From assembly GCA_002356215.1 (NCBI GenBank), contig AP017959.1:868001-932000 (forward strand): 64,000 bases of DNA, in the 5' to 3' direction. The stretch comes from [Synechococcus] sp. NIES-970. GTDB taxonomy: Bacteria > Cyanobacteriota > Cyanobacteriia > Cyanobacteriales > MRBY01. A program made the translations under genes and the position numbers. How positions within the stretch are numbered: position 1 is the first letter of the stretch; every line of letters begins with the position of its first letter. Under the pieces are notes generated by a model. That model worked only from the letters and a program-made list of their open reading frames with translations, did no database searches and had not been told where the DNA came from. Positions 17,806 to 27,611 of the stretch are shown here, one piece after another.

Positions 17806-17835
17806 AAAAAATCCCCGCCCCTAAACAGGCGGGGA
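17806..17835 (-). terminator. Terminator of the porin gene
   Basis: On the minus strand CCCCGCC pairs perfectly with GGCGGGG around an 8-nt loop, followed by six T residues. It lies about 90 nt after the porin stop. Its U tract touches the ATG of the small CxxC protein. Confidence 0.85.
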
Positions 17836-17924
17836 ATATTAGAGAATCTAGCAGTACCAAACTTCAAAGAGTTTGTGTGAGGTGTTTGGTTGAGTCGATG
17901 CGACTTGGGCCATCAATACCTGAT

Positions 17925-19523
17925 CTAGAACGTAAAGGTTGTGCGGACTGTCCCGATCACGATATCTGCATTGTTCGTATCTTGGTTGGGGTTGACCAAC
18001 CAAATGACACCAGGGGTAATGGAGATATTCCGCGTGAGTTGATATTTGTAGAGACCTTCGATGTGCAAAGGCATATCATCGGTGAACCCAACAGGGGCGG
18101 CACCACCAATTTCTAAGTTACTGGCATAGGGTTCTGCTCCAACGATGATTGCGCCCATGTTGCCGGGTTTACCAAGGTTGGGGAAAGCAAGAATACCGGC
18201 CCAGGTCCAGATATCGGCGGAGCCATCGGCATCGAGGAAATCGGCATTGGTATAGCCGACCCAACCCCGCAGACTGACGCGATCGCTCACATCCCATTGG
18301 GTTTGGAAACCAAAAGAGTCACTTTCGATCGCCCCTAAAGTCCCCAGGACAGGGTCAGTCCCTGCACCAAGGTTGCCCCATCTGGTGCCAGTTCCTCCAT
18401 AGGCGAAGGCACCGTTGGCGGTGTCATAACCCCGGAGATAGTTGAGGCCAAATCTGAGGCGATCGCTCGGCTTCACCACCAGTTGAGCCAGGGCAGAGTA
18501 GCTGCCATCAAAGAGGCCATTGCGGTCACTGGGGTCACTGCCATTTTTCGCGAGGTAGCCAGCTGACACTTGGAAAGTATCGTTGAAATTGTGGCGGACA
18601 CCAATACCCGTGCTAGGAACCCCTAGACCAAGGCGATAAATCGGATTGCGCTCCCCAAAGCGAGAAAGCGCGCCATTGGAGCCGCCCCCCGCTTCGAGGC
18701 CAGTGTTAAAGGTGTCGGCATAGAAGTGGTGGCCCCCCAGACTGGCCATGGCGGTGACAGTGGTCTTGTTCCCAAGGGGGAAAACGTAGTGGAGGCGATC
18801 AATAGTGATGTCATTGCCTGTTTCGCCGTCATAGCTAAAGCGGCCTTCTTGGGTGAGGGGGGCAATGCCATAGCGACTGATAAAGGAAGTCCCTGCATTG
18901 CCAGCGCTGAGACGAGTATAGAGTTGGTCTCGCCCCGTGAAACTGGTTACCAGTTGGAGGCGGACTTTATCTTGGAAAACGGTCTGGGCATCAACGTCAC
19001 TGCCAAAGGCATCGGAAACATTAAAGGAGACCTCTCCCATCAGTTTTGTGGTGGTAGAGAACTGGTGATCTTCTAGGAAGTCAACGCGTCCTTCGAGATC
19101 ACCAACGCGATCGCCCAGGGTTGCCAGTTCTACTTCAAATTCGTCAAGGAGACGACGGAGAGCTGCCAGATCTTCCACACTAACCTCACCCCCCTCCTGG
19201 ATCATCCGCTCGATCTGCTGGAGACAAGCGTTCAGACCCGCCGCAAATTCATAGCGGCTCAGGGGGCGATCGCCTCGGAAAGTGCCATCAGGGTAGCCGA
19301 CGATACAGTTGTAATTCTCTACCAGGTTACGGAGTGCATCAAACGCCCAGTCAGAGGGGGAAACGTCACTGAGTTGGAAAACGCTATTCACTTGAGCGAC
19401 TGAGGCGTCGTCACTGTACTGGTTGATTTGCACCAGCAGGTCTTGATTGTCCTGAGCGATCGCCTGATTTGCTACGGCCAAAAAGGCCGCCGTTGCTAGG
19501 GACACATGTCTCAAAAAAGCCAT
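17925..19523 (-). CDS. SLH-domain carbohydrate/iron-type porin (OprB family)
   Basis: An outer-membrane channel of the major cyanobacterial type. A signal peptide (SLATAAFLAVANQAIAQ) is followed by an SLH domain (about residues 50-110: DVSPSDWAFDALRNLVENY, YPDGTFRGDRPLSRYEFAAGL) that anchors to peptidoglycan-linked polymer. A coiled coil (EDLAALRRLLDEFEVELATLG) and then a beta-barrel rich in Gly and aromatic residues end in FTF, as outer-membrane barrels do. I choose ATG 19523 (532 aa), since upstream AGGA lies 11 nt away; the frame is open to a TTG at 19547. Related porins are reported to move iron or small solutes. The substrate is not visible from sequence. Confidence 0.9.
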   Translation of the reverse strand: MAFLRHVSLATAAFLAVANQAIAQDNQDLLVQINQYSDDASVAQVNSVFQLSDVSPSDWAFDALRNLVENYNCIVGYPDGTFRGDRPLSRYEFAAGLNACLQQIERMIQEGGEVSVEDLAALRRLLDEFEVELATLGDRVGDLEGRVDFLEDHQFSTTTKLMGEVSFNVSDAFGSDVDAQTVFQDKVRLQLVTSFTGRDQLYTRLSAGNAGTSFISRYGIAPLTQEGRFSYDGETGNDITIDRLHYVFPLGNKTTVTAMASLGGHHFYADTFNTGLEAGGGSNGALSRFGERNPIYRLGLGVPSTGIGVRHNFNDTFQVSAGYLAKNGSDPSDRNGLFDGSYSALAQLVVKPSDRLRFGLNYLRGYDTANGAFAYGGTGTRWGNLGAGTDPVLGTLGAIESDSFGFQTQWDVSDRVSLRGWVGYTNADFLDADGSADIWTWAGILAFPNLGKPGNMGAIIVGAEPYASNLEIGGAAPVGFTDDMPLHIEGLYKYQLTRNISITPGVIWLVNPNQDTNNADIVIGTVRTTFTF

Positions 19524-19770
19524 AGTTTTGTTTTTCCTCATACCCAAATCTTCAGTTGCACATTGGTAAACCGAAGCTTATGAAGGGGTTAATAAAATGA
19601 ATGGCTTAGTTTTGCCATGGCTTTAGCAGTTATTTTGGTAGCTTCCCTTACGAAATCACTTCTGTGATGCAAGTCAGACTGATGTTGCATCCAAAAGTCG
19701 CATCAAGCAAGCAACAAGCGGGAACTGTATCCTAGAAACAGCAATTACAGATCTTTCAGGCGGTAAATCT

Positions 19771-20295
19771 ATGGTTTTCTTCGGCACCCGATTAGCATGG
19801 TCAAAATTTATCCAGCGAGTCATGGTGATCTTTTTTGTGGCGATCGCTTCAATTTGCCTCATAGCACCCCAGGCGATCGCCGACAGCAAGTTGAACTATA
19901 CCTATTCCGAGCTGCCCAACCACGACTTTTCTCACCAAGACCTCCAGGCCGCTAGCTTTGCCCGGGCCGATGTGCGGGGCAGCGACTTTACTGAAAGCGA
20001 TCTCAGCCGCGCCATCCTCACCGAAGGCAAATTTATGGAAGCAGACCTCAGGGGCGCCAACCTTTCCGAAGCCTTTATGGATCAAGTCAACATGGAAGGG
20101 GCGGACCTGACCAATGCCCTGTTTATCGATGCCGTCGCCCCGGGGACAAATTTCGCTGGGGCCACTATCGATGGCGCAGATTTTTCCGGTGCGCTCCTCG
20201 ACCGTTACCAATTGTCTGAACTCTGCAAACGGGCTTCCGGCACCAATACCGTCACGAACATAGACACCCGCTACAGCCTCAACTGCAAGAACTAA
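19771..20295 (+). CDS. Exported pentapeptide-repeat protein (complete copy)
   Basis: A 174-aa protein with an N-terminal signal peptide (hydrophobic MVIFFVAIASICLIAPQAIA, cleavage likely after AIA-D). It is followed by pentapeptide repeats of the A(D/N)LxxA kind (about residues 50-140, e.g. ADVRGSDFTESDLSRA and ADLRGANLSEA), which fold as a right-handed square beta-helix. A short C-terminal tail has two Cys (SELCKRA and SLNCKN) that could form a disulfide. The location is probably thylakoid lumen or periplasm; similar lumenal proteins are common in cyanobacteria and plants. It diverges from the porin across 247 bp. Its 3' 239 bp reappear at the window start. Confidence 0.9.
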   Translation: MVFFGTRLAWSKFIQRVMVIFFVAIASICLIAPQAIADSKLNYTYSELPNHDFSHQDLQAASFARADVRGSDFTESDLSRAILTEGKFMEADLRGANLSEAFMDQVNMEGADLTNALFIDAVAPGTNFAGATIDGADFSGALLDRYQLSELCKRASGTNTVTNIDTRYSLNCKN

Positions 20296-20327
20296 TATCC
20301 CCAGTTGCTGCTCTAATAATTCTGTAA

Positions 20328-20404
<77 letters not shown>

Positions 20405-20424
20405 AAAAGCAGAATCCATACTAA

Positions 20425-20457
20425 CACAGGTAAACCTTGCTAGGATAAAAACCTGTG
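20425..20457 (+). promoter_or_regulatory. Inverted repeat around a possible lipA -10 element (copy 2)
   Basis: CACAGGT and ACCTGTG flank the -10-like TTGCTAGGATAA, as at 369-401. Function inferred. Confidence 0.35.
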
Positions 20458-20498
20458 CGTTAATTTCAAAAGTTTGCAAAAAATAAGGAGCGATCGCC

Positions 20499-21392
20499 GT
20501 GGCGGTAAAACCAGAGTGGCTCAGAGTAAAAGCCCCCCAATGGCAGCGGGTTGGTAGCGTCAAAGAAATTTTACGAGACCTCAACCTCAACACTGTCTGC
20601 GAAGAAGCTTCTTGTCCCAATATCGGCGAATGCTTTAACGCTGGTACTGCCACTTTTTTGATCATGGGGCCTGCCTGTACCCGCGCCTGCCCCTACTGCG
20701 ATATCGACTTTGATAAAGTGCCCCGGGGCCTTGATCCTGCCGAACCTGATAACCTGGCTGAAGCCGTTCGTCGTTTGAACCTCAACCATGTGGTGATCAC
20801 CTCCGTAAATCGCGATGACTTGCCCGATGGCGGTGCGAGTCAATTTGTGAAATGTATCGAACGCACCCGTACCCTTTCTCCCAAAACCACCATCGAAGTG
20901 CTCATTCCCGACCTCTGCGGCAATTGGGATGCCCTCGAAACTTTACTGCAAGCAGAGCCTGAAGTTCTAAATCACAACACTGAGACAGTGCCTCGCCTCT
21001 ACAAAAAAACTCGGCCCCAGGGAGATTATCAACGCTCTCTCGAATTGCTCCAGCGCACCCGTGAGCTGACGCCCTGGGTCTACACAAAATCTGGGATTAT
21101 GGTGGGCCTTGGGGAAACTGATGTTGAAGTCCGTGAAGTGATGCGCGATCTACGGGCCGTGGACTGTGACATTCTCACCATTGGCCAATATCTCCAGCCG
21201 ACCCAAAAACACTTGGGTGTGAAAGATTTTGTGACCCCAGAGCAATTTGACGCTTGGCGTGAATATGGTGAATCCCTCGGCTTTTTGCAGGTGGTTTCTA
21301 GCCCGCTCACCCGCAGCTCCTACCACGCAGAACAGGTGCGCACTTTAATGGCAAGTCACCCTAGATCTAAACCTGTAATCATTGCGCGATGA
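20499..21392 (+). CDS. lipA: Lipoyl synthase LipA (copy 2)
   Basis: The product is identical in all 297 residues to copy 1 at 443-1336, with the same GTG start, HIP1 spacer and 4-nt overlap with the next gene. All six cluster cysteines are intact, so both copies should be active. Expression may therefore be doubled relative to the single lipB at 41662. Confidence 0.96.
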   Translation: MAVKPEWLRVKAPQWQRVGSVKEILRDLNLNTVCEEASCPNIGECFNAGTATFLIMGPACTRACPYCDIDFDKVPRGLDPAEPDNLAEAVRRLNLNHVVITSVNRDDLPDGGASQFVKCIERTRTLSPKTTIEVLIPDLCGNWDALETLLQAEPEVLNHNTETVPRLYKKTRPQGDYQRSLELLQRTRELTPWVYTKSGIMVGLGETDVEVREVMRDLRAVDCDILTIGQYLQPTQKHLGVKDFVTPEQFDAWREYGESLGFLQVVSSPLTRSSYHAEQVRTLMASHPRSKPVIIAR

Positions 21393-22549
21393 AACGTCCT
21401 ATCTATCTGGATAACCATGCGACAACCCCCGTCGATCCGCAGGTACTGGAAGCGATGTTGCCCTACTTTACGGAGCAGTTTGGCAATCCAGCCAGCGCCG
21501 GCCATATGTATGGTTGGGAAGCCAGCGCGGCGGTAGAACGGGCGAGGGAGATCATTGCCACCAGCATTGGAGCAGAGCCAGAGGAGATTGTGTTTACGAG
21601 CGGGGCAACGGAGGCAAACAATTTAGCGATTAAAGGGGTGGCTGAAGCCTATTTTGAAAAAGGCAGACACATTGTCACGGTGCAAACGGAACACCGGGCA
21701 GTGCTTGACCCCTGCGCCTATCTAGAAACCCTGGGTTTTGAGATCACCTATCTACCAGTACAAGCCAATGGGTTACTGGATTTATCGCTGCTGGAAACAG
21801 CGCTCCGTCAAGATACGGTGCTGGTTTCGGTGATGGCGGCCAATAACGAGATTGGGGTACTGCAACCGATCGCCCAAATCGGGGCCCTTTGCCACGAGCG
21901 GGGGATTTTATTTCACTGTGACGCGGCCCAGGCGATCGCCAAAATCGCGATCAATGTGCAGACCCAAAATATTGACCTCCTTTCCCTCACCGCCCACAAA
22001 ATTTATGGTCCCAAAGGCATTGGGGCGCTGTATGTGCGCCGGAAAAATCCCCGGGTTAACCTCGCCCCCCAACTCCACGGCGGCGGCCAAGAACGGGGCA
22101 GACGCTCAGGGACCCTCTATACCCCCCAGATTGTCGGGTTTGCTAAAGCTGTCGAACTGGGTTTAGCCCAGATGACCGAAGAGAATACCCGGATTAGAAA
22201 ATTGCGCGATCGCCTCTGGGCGCACCTCAAAACCATTGAAGGGATTCATTTAAACGGTGACCTAGAACAACGGCTGCCCCAAAATTTAAACGTGAGTTTT
22301 GAAAAAATTGACGGTGCAGCCCTCCTCCTGGGCCTGAGAAATACCGTTGCCCTCTCCACTGGATCTGCCTGTAGTTCCGGTAAACCCTCCCATGTGCTCA
22401 CCGCTTTAGGTCGTTCCCCAGACCTCTGCCGCGCCTCCCTCCGTTTTGGTTTGGGTCGCTTTACCACGGCCCCAGAACTCGATACCGTCGCGTCCAGCCT
22501 GAGTCAAACCATCACAACCCTCCAGAAAATCCCATCGAAGGCACCCTGA
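21389..22549 (+). CDS. Cysteine desulfurase, NifS/IscS type (copy 2)
   Basis: Identical 386-aa product to copy 1 at 1333-2493, with PLP lysine and active cysteine intact. It is translationally coupled to lipA by ATGA. The pairing suggests sulfur supply, or rebuilding of the LipA auxiliary cluster that is consumed in each turnover; that link is inferred from gene order. Confidence 0.93.
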   Translation: MKRPIYLDNHATTPVDPQVLEAMLPYFTEQFGNPASAGHMYGWEASAAVERAREIIATSIGAEPEEIVFTSGATEANNLAIKGVAEAYFEKGRHIVTVQTEHRAVLDPCAYLETLGFEITYLPVQANGLLDLSLLETALRQDTVLVSVMAANNEIGVLQPIAQIGALCHERGILFHCDAAQAIAKIAINVQTQNIDLLSLTAHKIYGPKGIGALYVRRKNPRVNLAPQLHGGGQERGRRSGTLYTPQIVGFAKAVELGLAQMTEENTRIRKLRDRLWAHLKTIEGIHLNGDLEQRLPQNLNVSFEKIDGAALLLGLRNTVALSTGSACSSGKPSHVLTALGRSPDLCRASLRFGLGRFTTAPELDTVASSLSQTITTLQKIPSKAP

Positions 22550-22903
22550 AGTTGATCCAAAGTGAACACTTGGCCTTAAAATAGAATTTAAGGCGATGGC
22601 AAACATGCCGCTAAAGCTTCCATATTTTTAGCCGTAACCGTCTTCTGCCTCCGCACAGCGTGCGAGGCAAAAACTTGCCCCGGTCTTTGCTTTCCGTTGC
22701 GGTAACTTTAACTTTTTTCCACAACCAAACAAGATTCGGCGATCGCCCCATCTATTCTCATCCAGCCATACACAGATCTATGTCTGCGATGAAGTCTGCA
22801 CGAAACAAAAGATATCTAGCCTAGTTTCACAGCATTTATCAAACAACAGAACTTGCACAGAGCAGTTTTTTCAGCACTAAGCGAAAAAAATCGAGGAATT
22901 TGA
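22550..22903 (+). promoter_or_regulatory. 354-bp leader region of rne (copy 2)
   Basis: Same sequence as 2494-2847, with the TGCCT-CGCAC/GTGCG-AGGCA hairpin at 22646-22669. No coding frame is visible. Confidence 0.5.
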
Positions 22904-25015
22904 ATGCCTAAGCAAATTATTATTGCAGAGCAGCATCAGATTGCTGCCGTTTTTTGGGAAGACCAAATCCAAGAAATTGTTGTATCTACTGGTGCTCAAC
23001 AAGTCGGGGACATTTATCTAGGCATTGTCGAAAATGTCATTCCTGGTATTGACGCAGCGTTTGTCAATATCGGCGATACAGAAAAAAACGGCTTTATCCA
23101 CGTCACCGACCTCGGCCCCATCCGACTCCGAAAAAATTCCAGCTCAATCATCGAACTCCTTGAACCCCAACAAAGAGCCTTGGTTCAAGTCATGAAAGAA
23201 CCAACCGGGAATAAGGGGCCGCGCTTAACCGGAAATATTACCCTGCCCGGTCGCTACGTAGTCTTGATGCCCTACAGCAAAGGTGTTAATCTCTCCCGAC
23301 GCATCAGTGATGAAAGTGAACGTAATCGCCTACGGGCCTTAGCCGTGCTGATGAAACCCCCAGGTATGGGTCTCCTCGTTCGCACCGAGGCCGAAGGGAC
23401 CGATGAAGAATCGATCATCGAAGATCTCGAACTCCTTCAAAAACAGTGGGAATCGATCCAGCAACAGGCAAATCATGGTCGCGCGCCGCTCCTGATCAAC
23501 CGCGATGATGACTTTATCCAACGAGTCCTGCGGGATATGTACAGCGATGAAGTGAACCGCATTGTGGTGGATTCAGCCCATGGGGTTAAGCGGGTAAAAA
23601 GCCAACTGATGAATTGGCAAGGCGGGAAAGCGCCCGATGGCTTACTCATTGATCACCACCGCGAAAAACAGTCTGTTCTGGATTATTTCCGGGTAAATGC
23701 GGCCATTCGCGAAGCTCTCAAACCAAGGGTGGAGCTGCCTTCGGGAGGGTACATCATCATTGAACCCACCGAAGCGCTCACGGTCATTGATGTCAACTCT
23801 GGCTCATTTACGAAATCAGCAACAGCGCGGGAAACGGTGCTCTGGACGAACTATGAAGCTGCCACAGAAATTGCACGACAATTGCGTCTTCGTAATATTG
23901 GTGGGGTGATTGTCGTAGATTTCATTGATATGGATTCCCGACATGATCAATTGAAGTTGTTAGAGCATTTCACCGGAATTTTAAAATCAGATAAGGCTAG
24001 ACCACAGATTGCCCAGTTGTCAGAATTGGGCCTGGTGGAATTGACCCGTAAGCGTCAGGGCCAAAATCTTTATGAACTCTTTGGTAAACCTTGTGCCCAT
24101 TGCAATGGCCTTGGTCATTTAGTGCATTTACCTGGGGAAGAAGAAGCGGTTCCTCTACAGCTTAGTGTAATGTCTTCTCTTTCTTTGCAGTCGGGCTCCC
24201 GGACGCCTGGGGAAAGTCGTCCAGTCCTTCCGGGACGTAGGACGCCGAATACTGCCCATGGCCGTCGCCTAACTTCGCGGGTTTCTCGGAGTAAGCTTGT
24301 CACCCAAGAGCCTGTTTCTGGCACTGAGCCTCTAAATTTGGTACATCATCCTGATTATCAAGAGCAGGGTGGGAGCGGCAATAGTCGCCGACGTCGCCGG
24401 CGTGCTCCGGAAGTTGCCAGTAAACCTGTGCTCCGGGATGTGAAAGAACTGCGGGAAGACAATGGTAATGATGGTGGCGATCGCCTCCAGCAAAATGAAC
24501 CCCAAGAATCCAAAGTCGTCACACCAGAAAACAACAATAATACGCCGGCTCCACGCTTTGAGCGCCGCGAGCGGGGCCGCTTCCGTCGGGATGAACCCAA
24601 AGAAACGATTCAAGTGGAAATGACGGAGCAGGAAAAAAGCCTCTATGCCCTTATTGGGGTGTCGCCTCTGGTTCGTCTAGATCCCGCCATCAAAAAAGAT
24701 CCCCGTTCAACCATTGTGCAAATTGTCAGCCCTGGAAGCCTTGATGCCGCCCAGGAAGAAGCTGCAGTGACGCCGGAAAAAACAAAATCTGAAGCCACCG
24801 AGCTTGAGCCTGTTGAGTCTGAACCCAACCAACCTCAACAGTTAGATCTCACCCATTTAGCCACCGCGAAAAAGCAGGAACTTTCGTCTGCCACCAGCGG
24901 TGAGTCAACGCCACAGGTGGCCACTGTCCCCGCAGTAACACCTGAAAATAATGCCGAGGAAGAGGCCCCGGTTGGCCGCCGGCGCCGCCGTCGTCGCTCT
25001 TCGAGCAGCAATTAA
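22904..25015 (+). CDS. rne: Ribonuclease E/G family endoribonuclease (copy 2)
   Basis: Identical 703-aa product to copy 1 at 2848-4959: S1 domain, catalytic acids, Zn-link and Arg-rich C-terminus are all present. RNase E is normally autoregulated by cleavage of its own mRNA. A second copy, with its whole leader, may thus be compensated at RNA level; that is inference. Confidence 0.95.
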   Translation: MPKQIIIAEQHQIAAVFWEDQIQEIVVSTGAQQVGDIYLGIVENVIPGIDAAFVNIGDTEKNGFIHVTDLGPIRLRKNSSSIIELLEPQQRALVQVMKEPTGNKGPRLTGNITLPGRYVVLMPYSKGVNLSRRISDESERNRLRALAVLMKPPGMGLLVRTEAEGTDEESIIEDLELLQKQWESIQQQANHGRAPLLINRDDDFIQRVLRDMYSDEVNRIVVDSAHGVKRVKSQLMNWQGGKAPDGLLIDHHREKQSVLDYFRVNAAIREALKPRVELPSGGYIIIEPTEALTVIDVNSGSFTKSATARETVLWTNYEAATEIARQLRLRNIGGVIVVDFIDMDSRHDQLKLLEHFTGILKSDKARPQIAQLSELGLVELTRKRQGQNLYELFGKPCAHCNGLGHLVHLPGEEEAVPLQLSVMSSLSLQSGSRTPGESRPVLPGRRTPNTAHGRRLTSRVSRSKLVTQEPVSGTEPLNLVHHPDYQEQGGSGNSRRRRRRAPEVASKPVLRDVKELREDNGNDGGDRLQQNEPQESKVVTPENNNNTPAPRFERRERGRFRRDEPKETIQVEMTEQEKSLYALIGVSPLVRLDPAIKKDPRSTIVQIVSPGSLDAAQEEAAVTPEKTKSEATELEPVESEPNQPQQLDLTHLATAKKQELSSATSGESTPQVATVPAVTPENNAEEEAPVGRRRRRRRSSSSN

Positions 25016-25035
25016 CGGTTTTTTTCGTTATTCTG

Positions 25036-25061
25036 AGGCAGTGGCAACGCTGCCTTTTTTT
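25036..25061 (+). terminator. Intrinsic terminator after rne (copy 2)
   Basis: Same GGCAGTG-GCAA-CGCTGCC stem-loop and seven T residues as at 4980-5005. Confidence 0.85.
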
Positions 25062-25103
25062 GATCTTTGATATTGTTTTACTCCTTCGCTATTTCCAAAA
25101 CCT

Positions 25104-25931
25104 ATGGCCGCTACCCAAACGACCGACGCTATCTTGACCGCTCTGCACCATTTGATTGGTGTGGTTGCCCAACTGCGATCGCCTGAGGGGGGCTGTCCTT
25201 GGGATTTGGAGCAAACGCCCCAGACGCTCATTCCCTACGTTATTGAAGAAGCCTATGAAGTCGTCCATGCCCTCCGCCAAGATGACCAACAGGCGATCGC
25301 CGAAGAACTAGGCGACCTCCTCCTCCAGGTGATTTTACAAGCCCAAATCGCCCAAGAATATGGACATTTCAGCCTCCAAGAAGTCGCTGAAGGCATTAGT
25401 CAAAAACTGATTCGTCGCCATCCCCATGTTTTTGGAGAAGCCATTGCAACGACCACAGCCGAAGTGCGCCAAAATTGGGATGCGATTAAGGCCCAAGAAA
25501 AAGGAGAATCTCTCCATTCAAAAAACCAACTGAGTCAAAAACTAGAGCGCTACAACAGCACCCTACCGCCGCTTATGGCTAGTCTCAAGATGTCTGAAAA
25601 AGCAGCAGTAGCAGGTTTTGAATGGGAAAATATCACAGAAGTTTGGGATAAATTCACAGAAGAACTCACAGAATTTAAAGAAGCCCTGGGGAGCGACAAC
25701 AAAGCACATCAAGAAGCAGAATTAGGAGATCTACTCTTTACAGTCGTCAATCTCGCCCGTTGGTATGATCTAGATCCTAGTGCGGCTCTCCACGGCACAA
25801 ATCAGCGCATGGTACAACGCATTACTCTGATGGAAAATTTTGCCGAAAAATCTCTCAGTGACTATTCCCTCTCTGAACTAGAAACCCTTTGGCAACAAGC
25901 CAAATCCCATCTTCAGCAGCACAAAACTTAA
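25104..25931 (+). CDS. mazG: Nucleoside triphosphate pyrophosphohydrolase MazG (copy 2)
   Basis: Identical 275-aa product to copy 1 at 5048-5875. Both MazG domains and their metal-binding acids are intact, so no copy shows decay. Confidence 0.92.
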   Translation: MAATQTTDAILTALHHLIGVVAQLRSPEGGCPWDLEQTPQTLIPYVIEEAYEVVHALRQDDQQAIAEELGDLLLQVILQAQIAQEYGHFSLQEVAEGISQKLIRRHPHVFGEAIATTTAEVRQNWDAIKAQEKGESLHSKNQLSQKLERYNSTLPPLMASLKMSEKAAVAGFEWENITEVWDKFTEELTEFKEALGSDNKAHQEAELGDLLFTVVNLARWYDLDPSAALHGTNQRMVQRITLMENFAEKSLSDYSLSELETLWQQAKSHLQQHKT

Positions 25932-26598
25932 ATCAAACACTCATCAACTTCAGTAAAGGCAACGACTGACCGCTTCTTTGCTCAATTAAGGGTAACTAAA
26001 GACATTATCCTCGGGCTGATTGAAGGATGACGATATTTGTTGTCAGATAGAGGCACTTAATTGCCGCTGCCTAATTTTGTAAACAGATCAGTATTTTCTC
26101 AGTGTGCTCTCTGTGAAAATCATCAAAAGCGCTTGGGTTAATGTAGAAATGTCTCAATTAATTCTTGTATTTCATAGGATTGGCGATCGCAGAGATTAAC
26201 AAAAATCAACACTAATCTTGACAAGAGCTTCATTTTTTGGAAGGTTTATCTTCCTGAGACAGAGATATAATAGATAGGTAGCCTATCTCGAAACTTAGTC
26301 TTGGCCCTGTTACGGAATTTCTCCCGTAAGTGTGTCAGGATAAAGTTTGAGGAAATGTTAAGATTTAAGCCTGGCCTCGTCATTTCTCGCTGATCTAGCT
26401 CTCCCGAAAATAGACTGCCGACAGTAGAGATACCGCATGCTTGATATCTGCGGCAATGATAGAGGCAAGTCAACACTAGATTTTTTAAATTTCTTCATCC
26501 TGAAGAACCCAGGGGAGACTTTTCATTGCTCCTTGCGTCAACCTTCATAGCAGTAGGTATTTGTCGTAACTTAGGCTCTGTATTTAAATTTAACTCCT
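25932..26598. other. 667-bp gene-free gap with several hairpins (copy 2)
   Basis: Identical to 5876-6542. The stems fall at 26272-26288, 26310-26329 and 26433-26453. No known RNA family is recognised. Confidence 0.4.
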
Positions 26599-27549
26599 AT
26601 GGAAGATAAACAGTGGTGGAATAAACCCTTAGTCGGGGATGCTAGTCTAACGGAAAAGATTGCAAAGTTAATTAGTAAAGAATCCGTCCCTGACAGTGCT
26701 GTTTTAGCCCATCGGAAATTTTTACGAGAACTCAATGCTAAAGCTTGGCATGTGCAACGCATTGAGTTGAATAAATTTGATAATGCAGATTTTGTCGCCT
26801 ACGCGCAAATGCGGATTTTACTCGAAAAAAACCTAGGGGATTTTCAAGGTCTGAAACGGGTTACTCAGTTATTAGAACTTGCCTTAACAGCGGCGGAAAG
26901 CTATCTACTGATTTCAGAGACAGAACTACAATTTCGTAGTCCGATTCAAAAAAGTATCTATAAATTTATTTCCCAAGTTTTAGCAACAAAAGAACATCAA
27001 GAAGTTCTAGAGATTATTCACCAAAAAGTATGGCCCCTAATTGATAAGGTTAAAACAGAAAAAGGGAAGGTGGTTTTAAAAAGCTATTTGATGGCCATTG
27101 ACAAGGTAGCACAGTATGCAGACGGCCTTGAGCTGCTGCGTTTATTTAAGCAAGCCAGCTATAGCTATACTGTTTTGCGTATTATTTCGAGTATCTCAAA
27201 AACCCTTACTAAATCAGATGTTTATGATATGCAAGGGGTCAGTTTGCAAATTATTGATAATCAAGAAATTTTCAATAATTTGGCAAAAATTCTTCAGGTA
27301 CCGCCAGAACATGACAACCCCCGCTCCTATGCGAGAATGCTGCAGTTTATCGCTTTTAAATATAAGTATCAACAAGAAGATTTAGATTTTCAACGACTAT
27401 TACAGCGCCTACGAGATTGGGAACAACCTTATCTCAGTATTGCTGCCTTGCGAGAGCAGTATTCGGCCCAAGAGTATAATCTTCCGAAGGAATTTAAGGA
27501 AACCCTGGCTGCTCTGGAGATTTACGAAAAATATAAGCGTTATTTATAA
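26599..27549 (+). CDS. Unknown helical protein, 316 aa (copy 2)
   Basis: Identical product to copy 1 at 6543-7493. In this copy the downstream neighbour is the intact GntR gene, converging 62 bp away. This is the ancestral arrangement under the tandem model. Confidence 0.75.
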   Translation: MEDKQWWNKPLVGDASLTEKIAKLISKESVPDSAVLAHRKFLRELNAKAWHVQRIELNKFDNADFVAYAQMRILLEKNLGDFQGLKRVTQLLELALTAAESYLLISETELQFRSPIQKSIYKFISQVLATKEHQEVLEIIHQKVWPLIDKVKTEKGKVVLKSYLMAIDKVAQYADGLELLRLFKQASYSYTVLRIISSISKTLTKSDVYDMQGVSLQIIDNQEIFNNLAKILQVPPEHDNPRSYARMLQFIAFKYKYQQEDLDFQRLLQRLRDWEQPYLSIAALREQYSAQEYNLPKEFKETLAALEIYEKYKRYL

Positions 27550-27611
27550 AGCCTTCTTGCTCAAACGATCCTGCTAGGCAAAGGGCCTGCTCTATGGAGT
27601 ATTTGGTCATT

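Noticed and set aside
17515..17880. Plus-strand 121-codon frame opposite the small CxxC gene
   Set aside because: It is antisense to the better supported CxxC protein and to the porin terminator, and has no motif or ribosome site.
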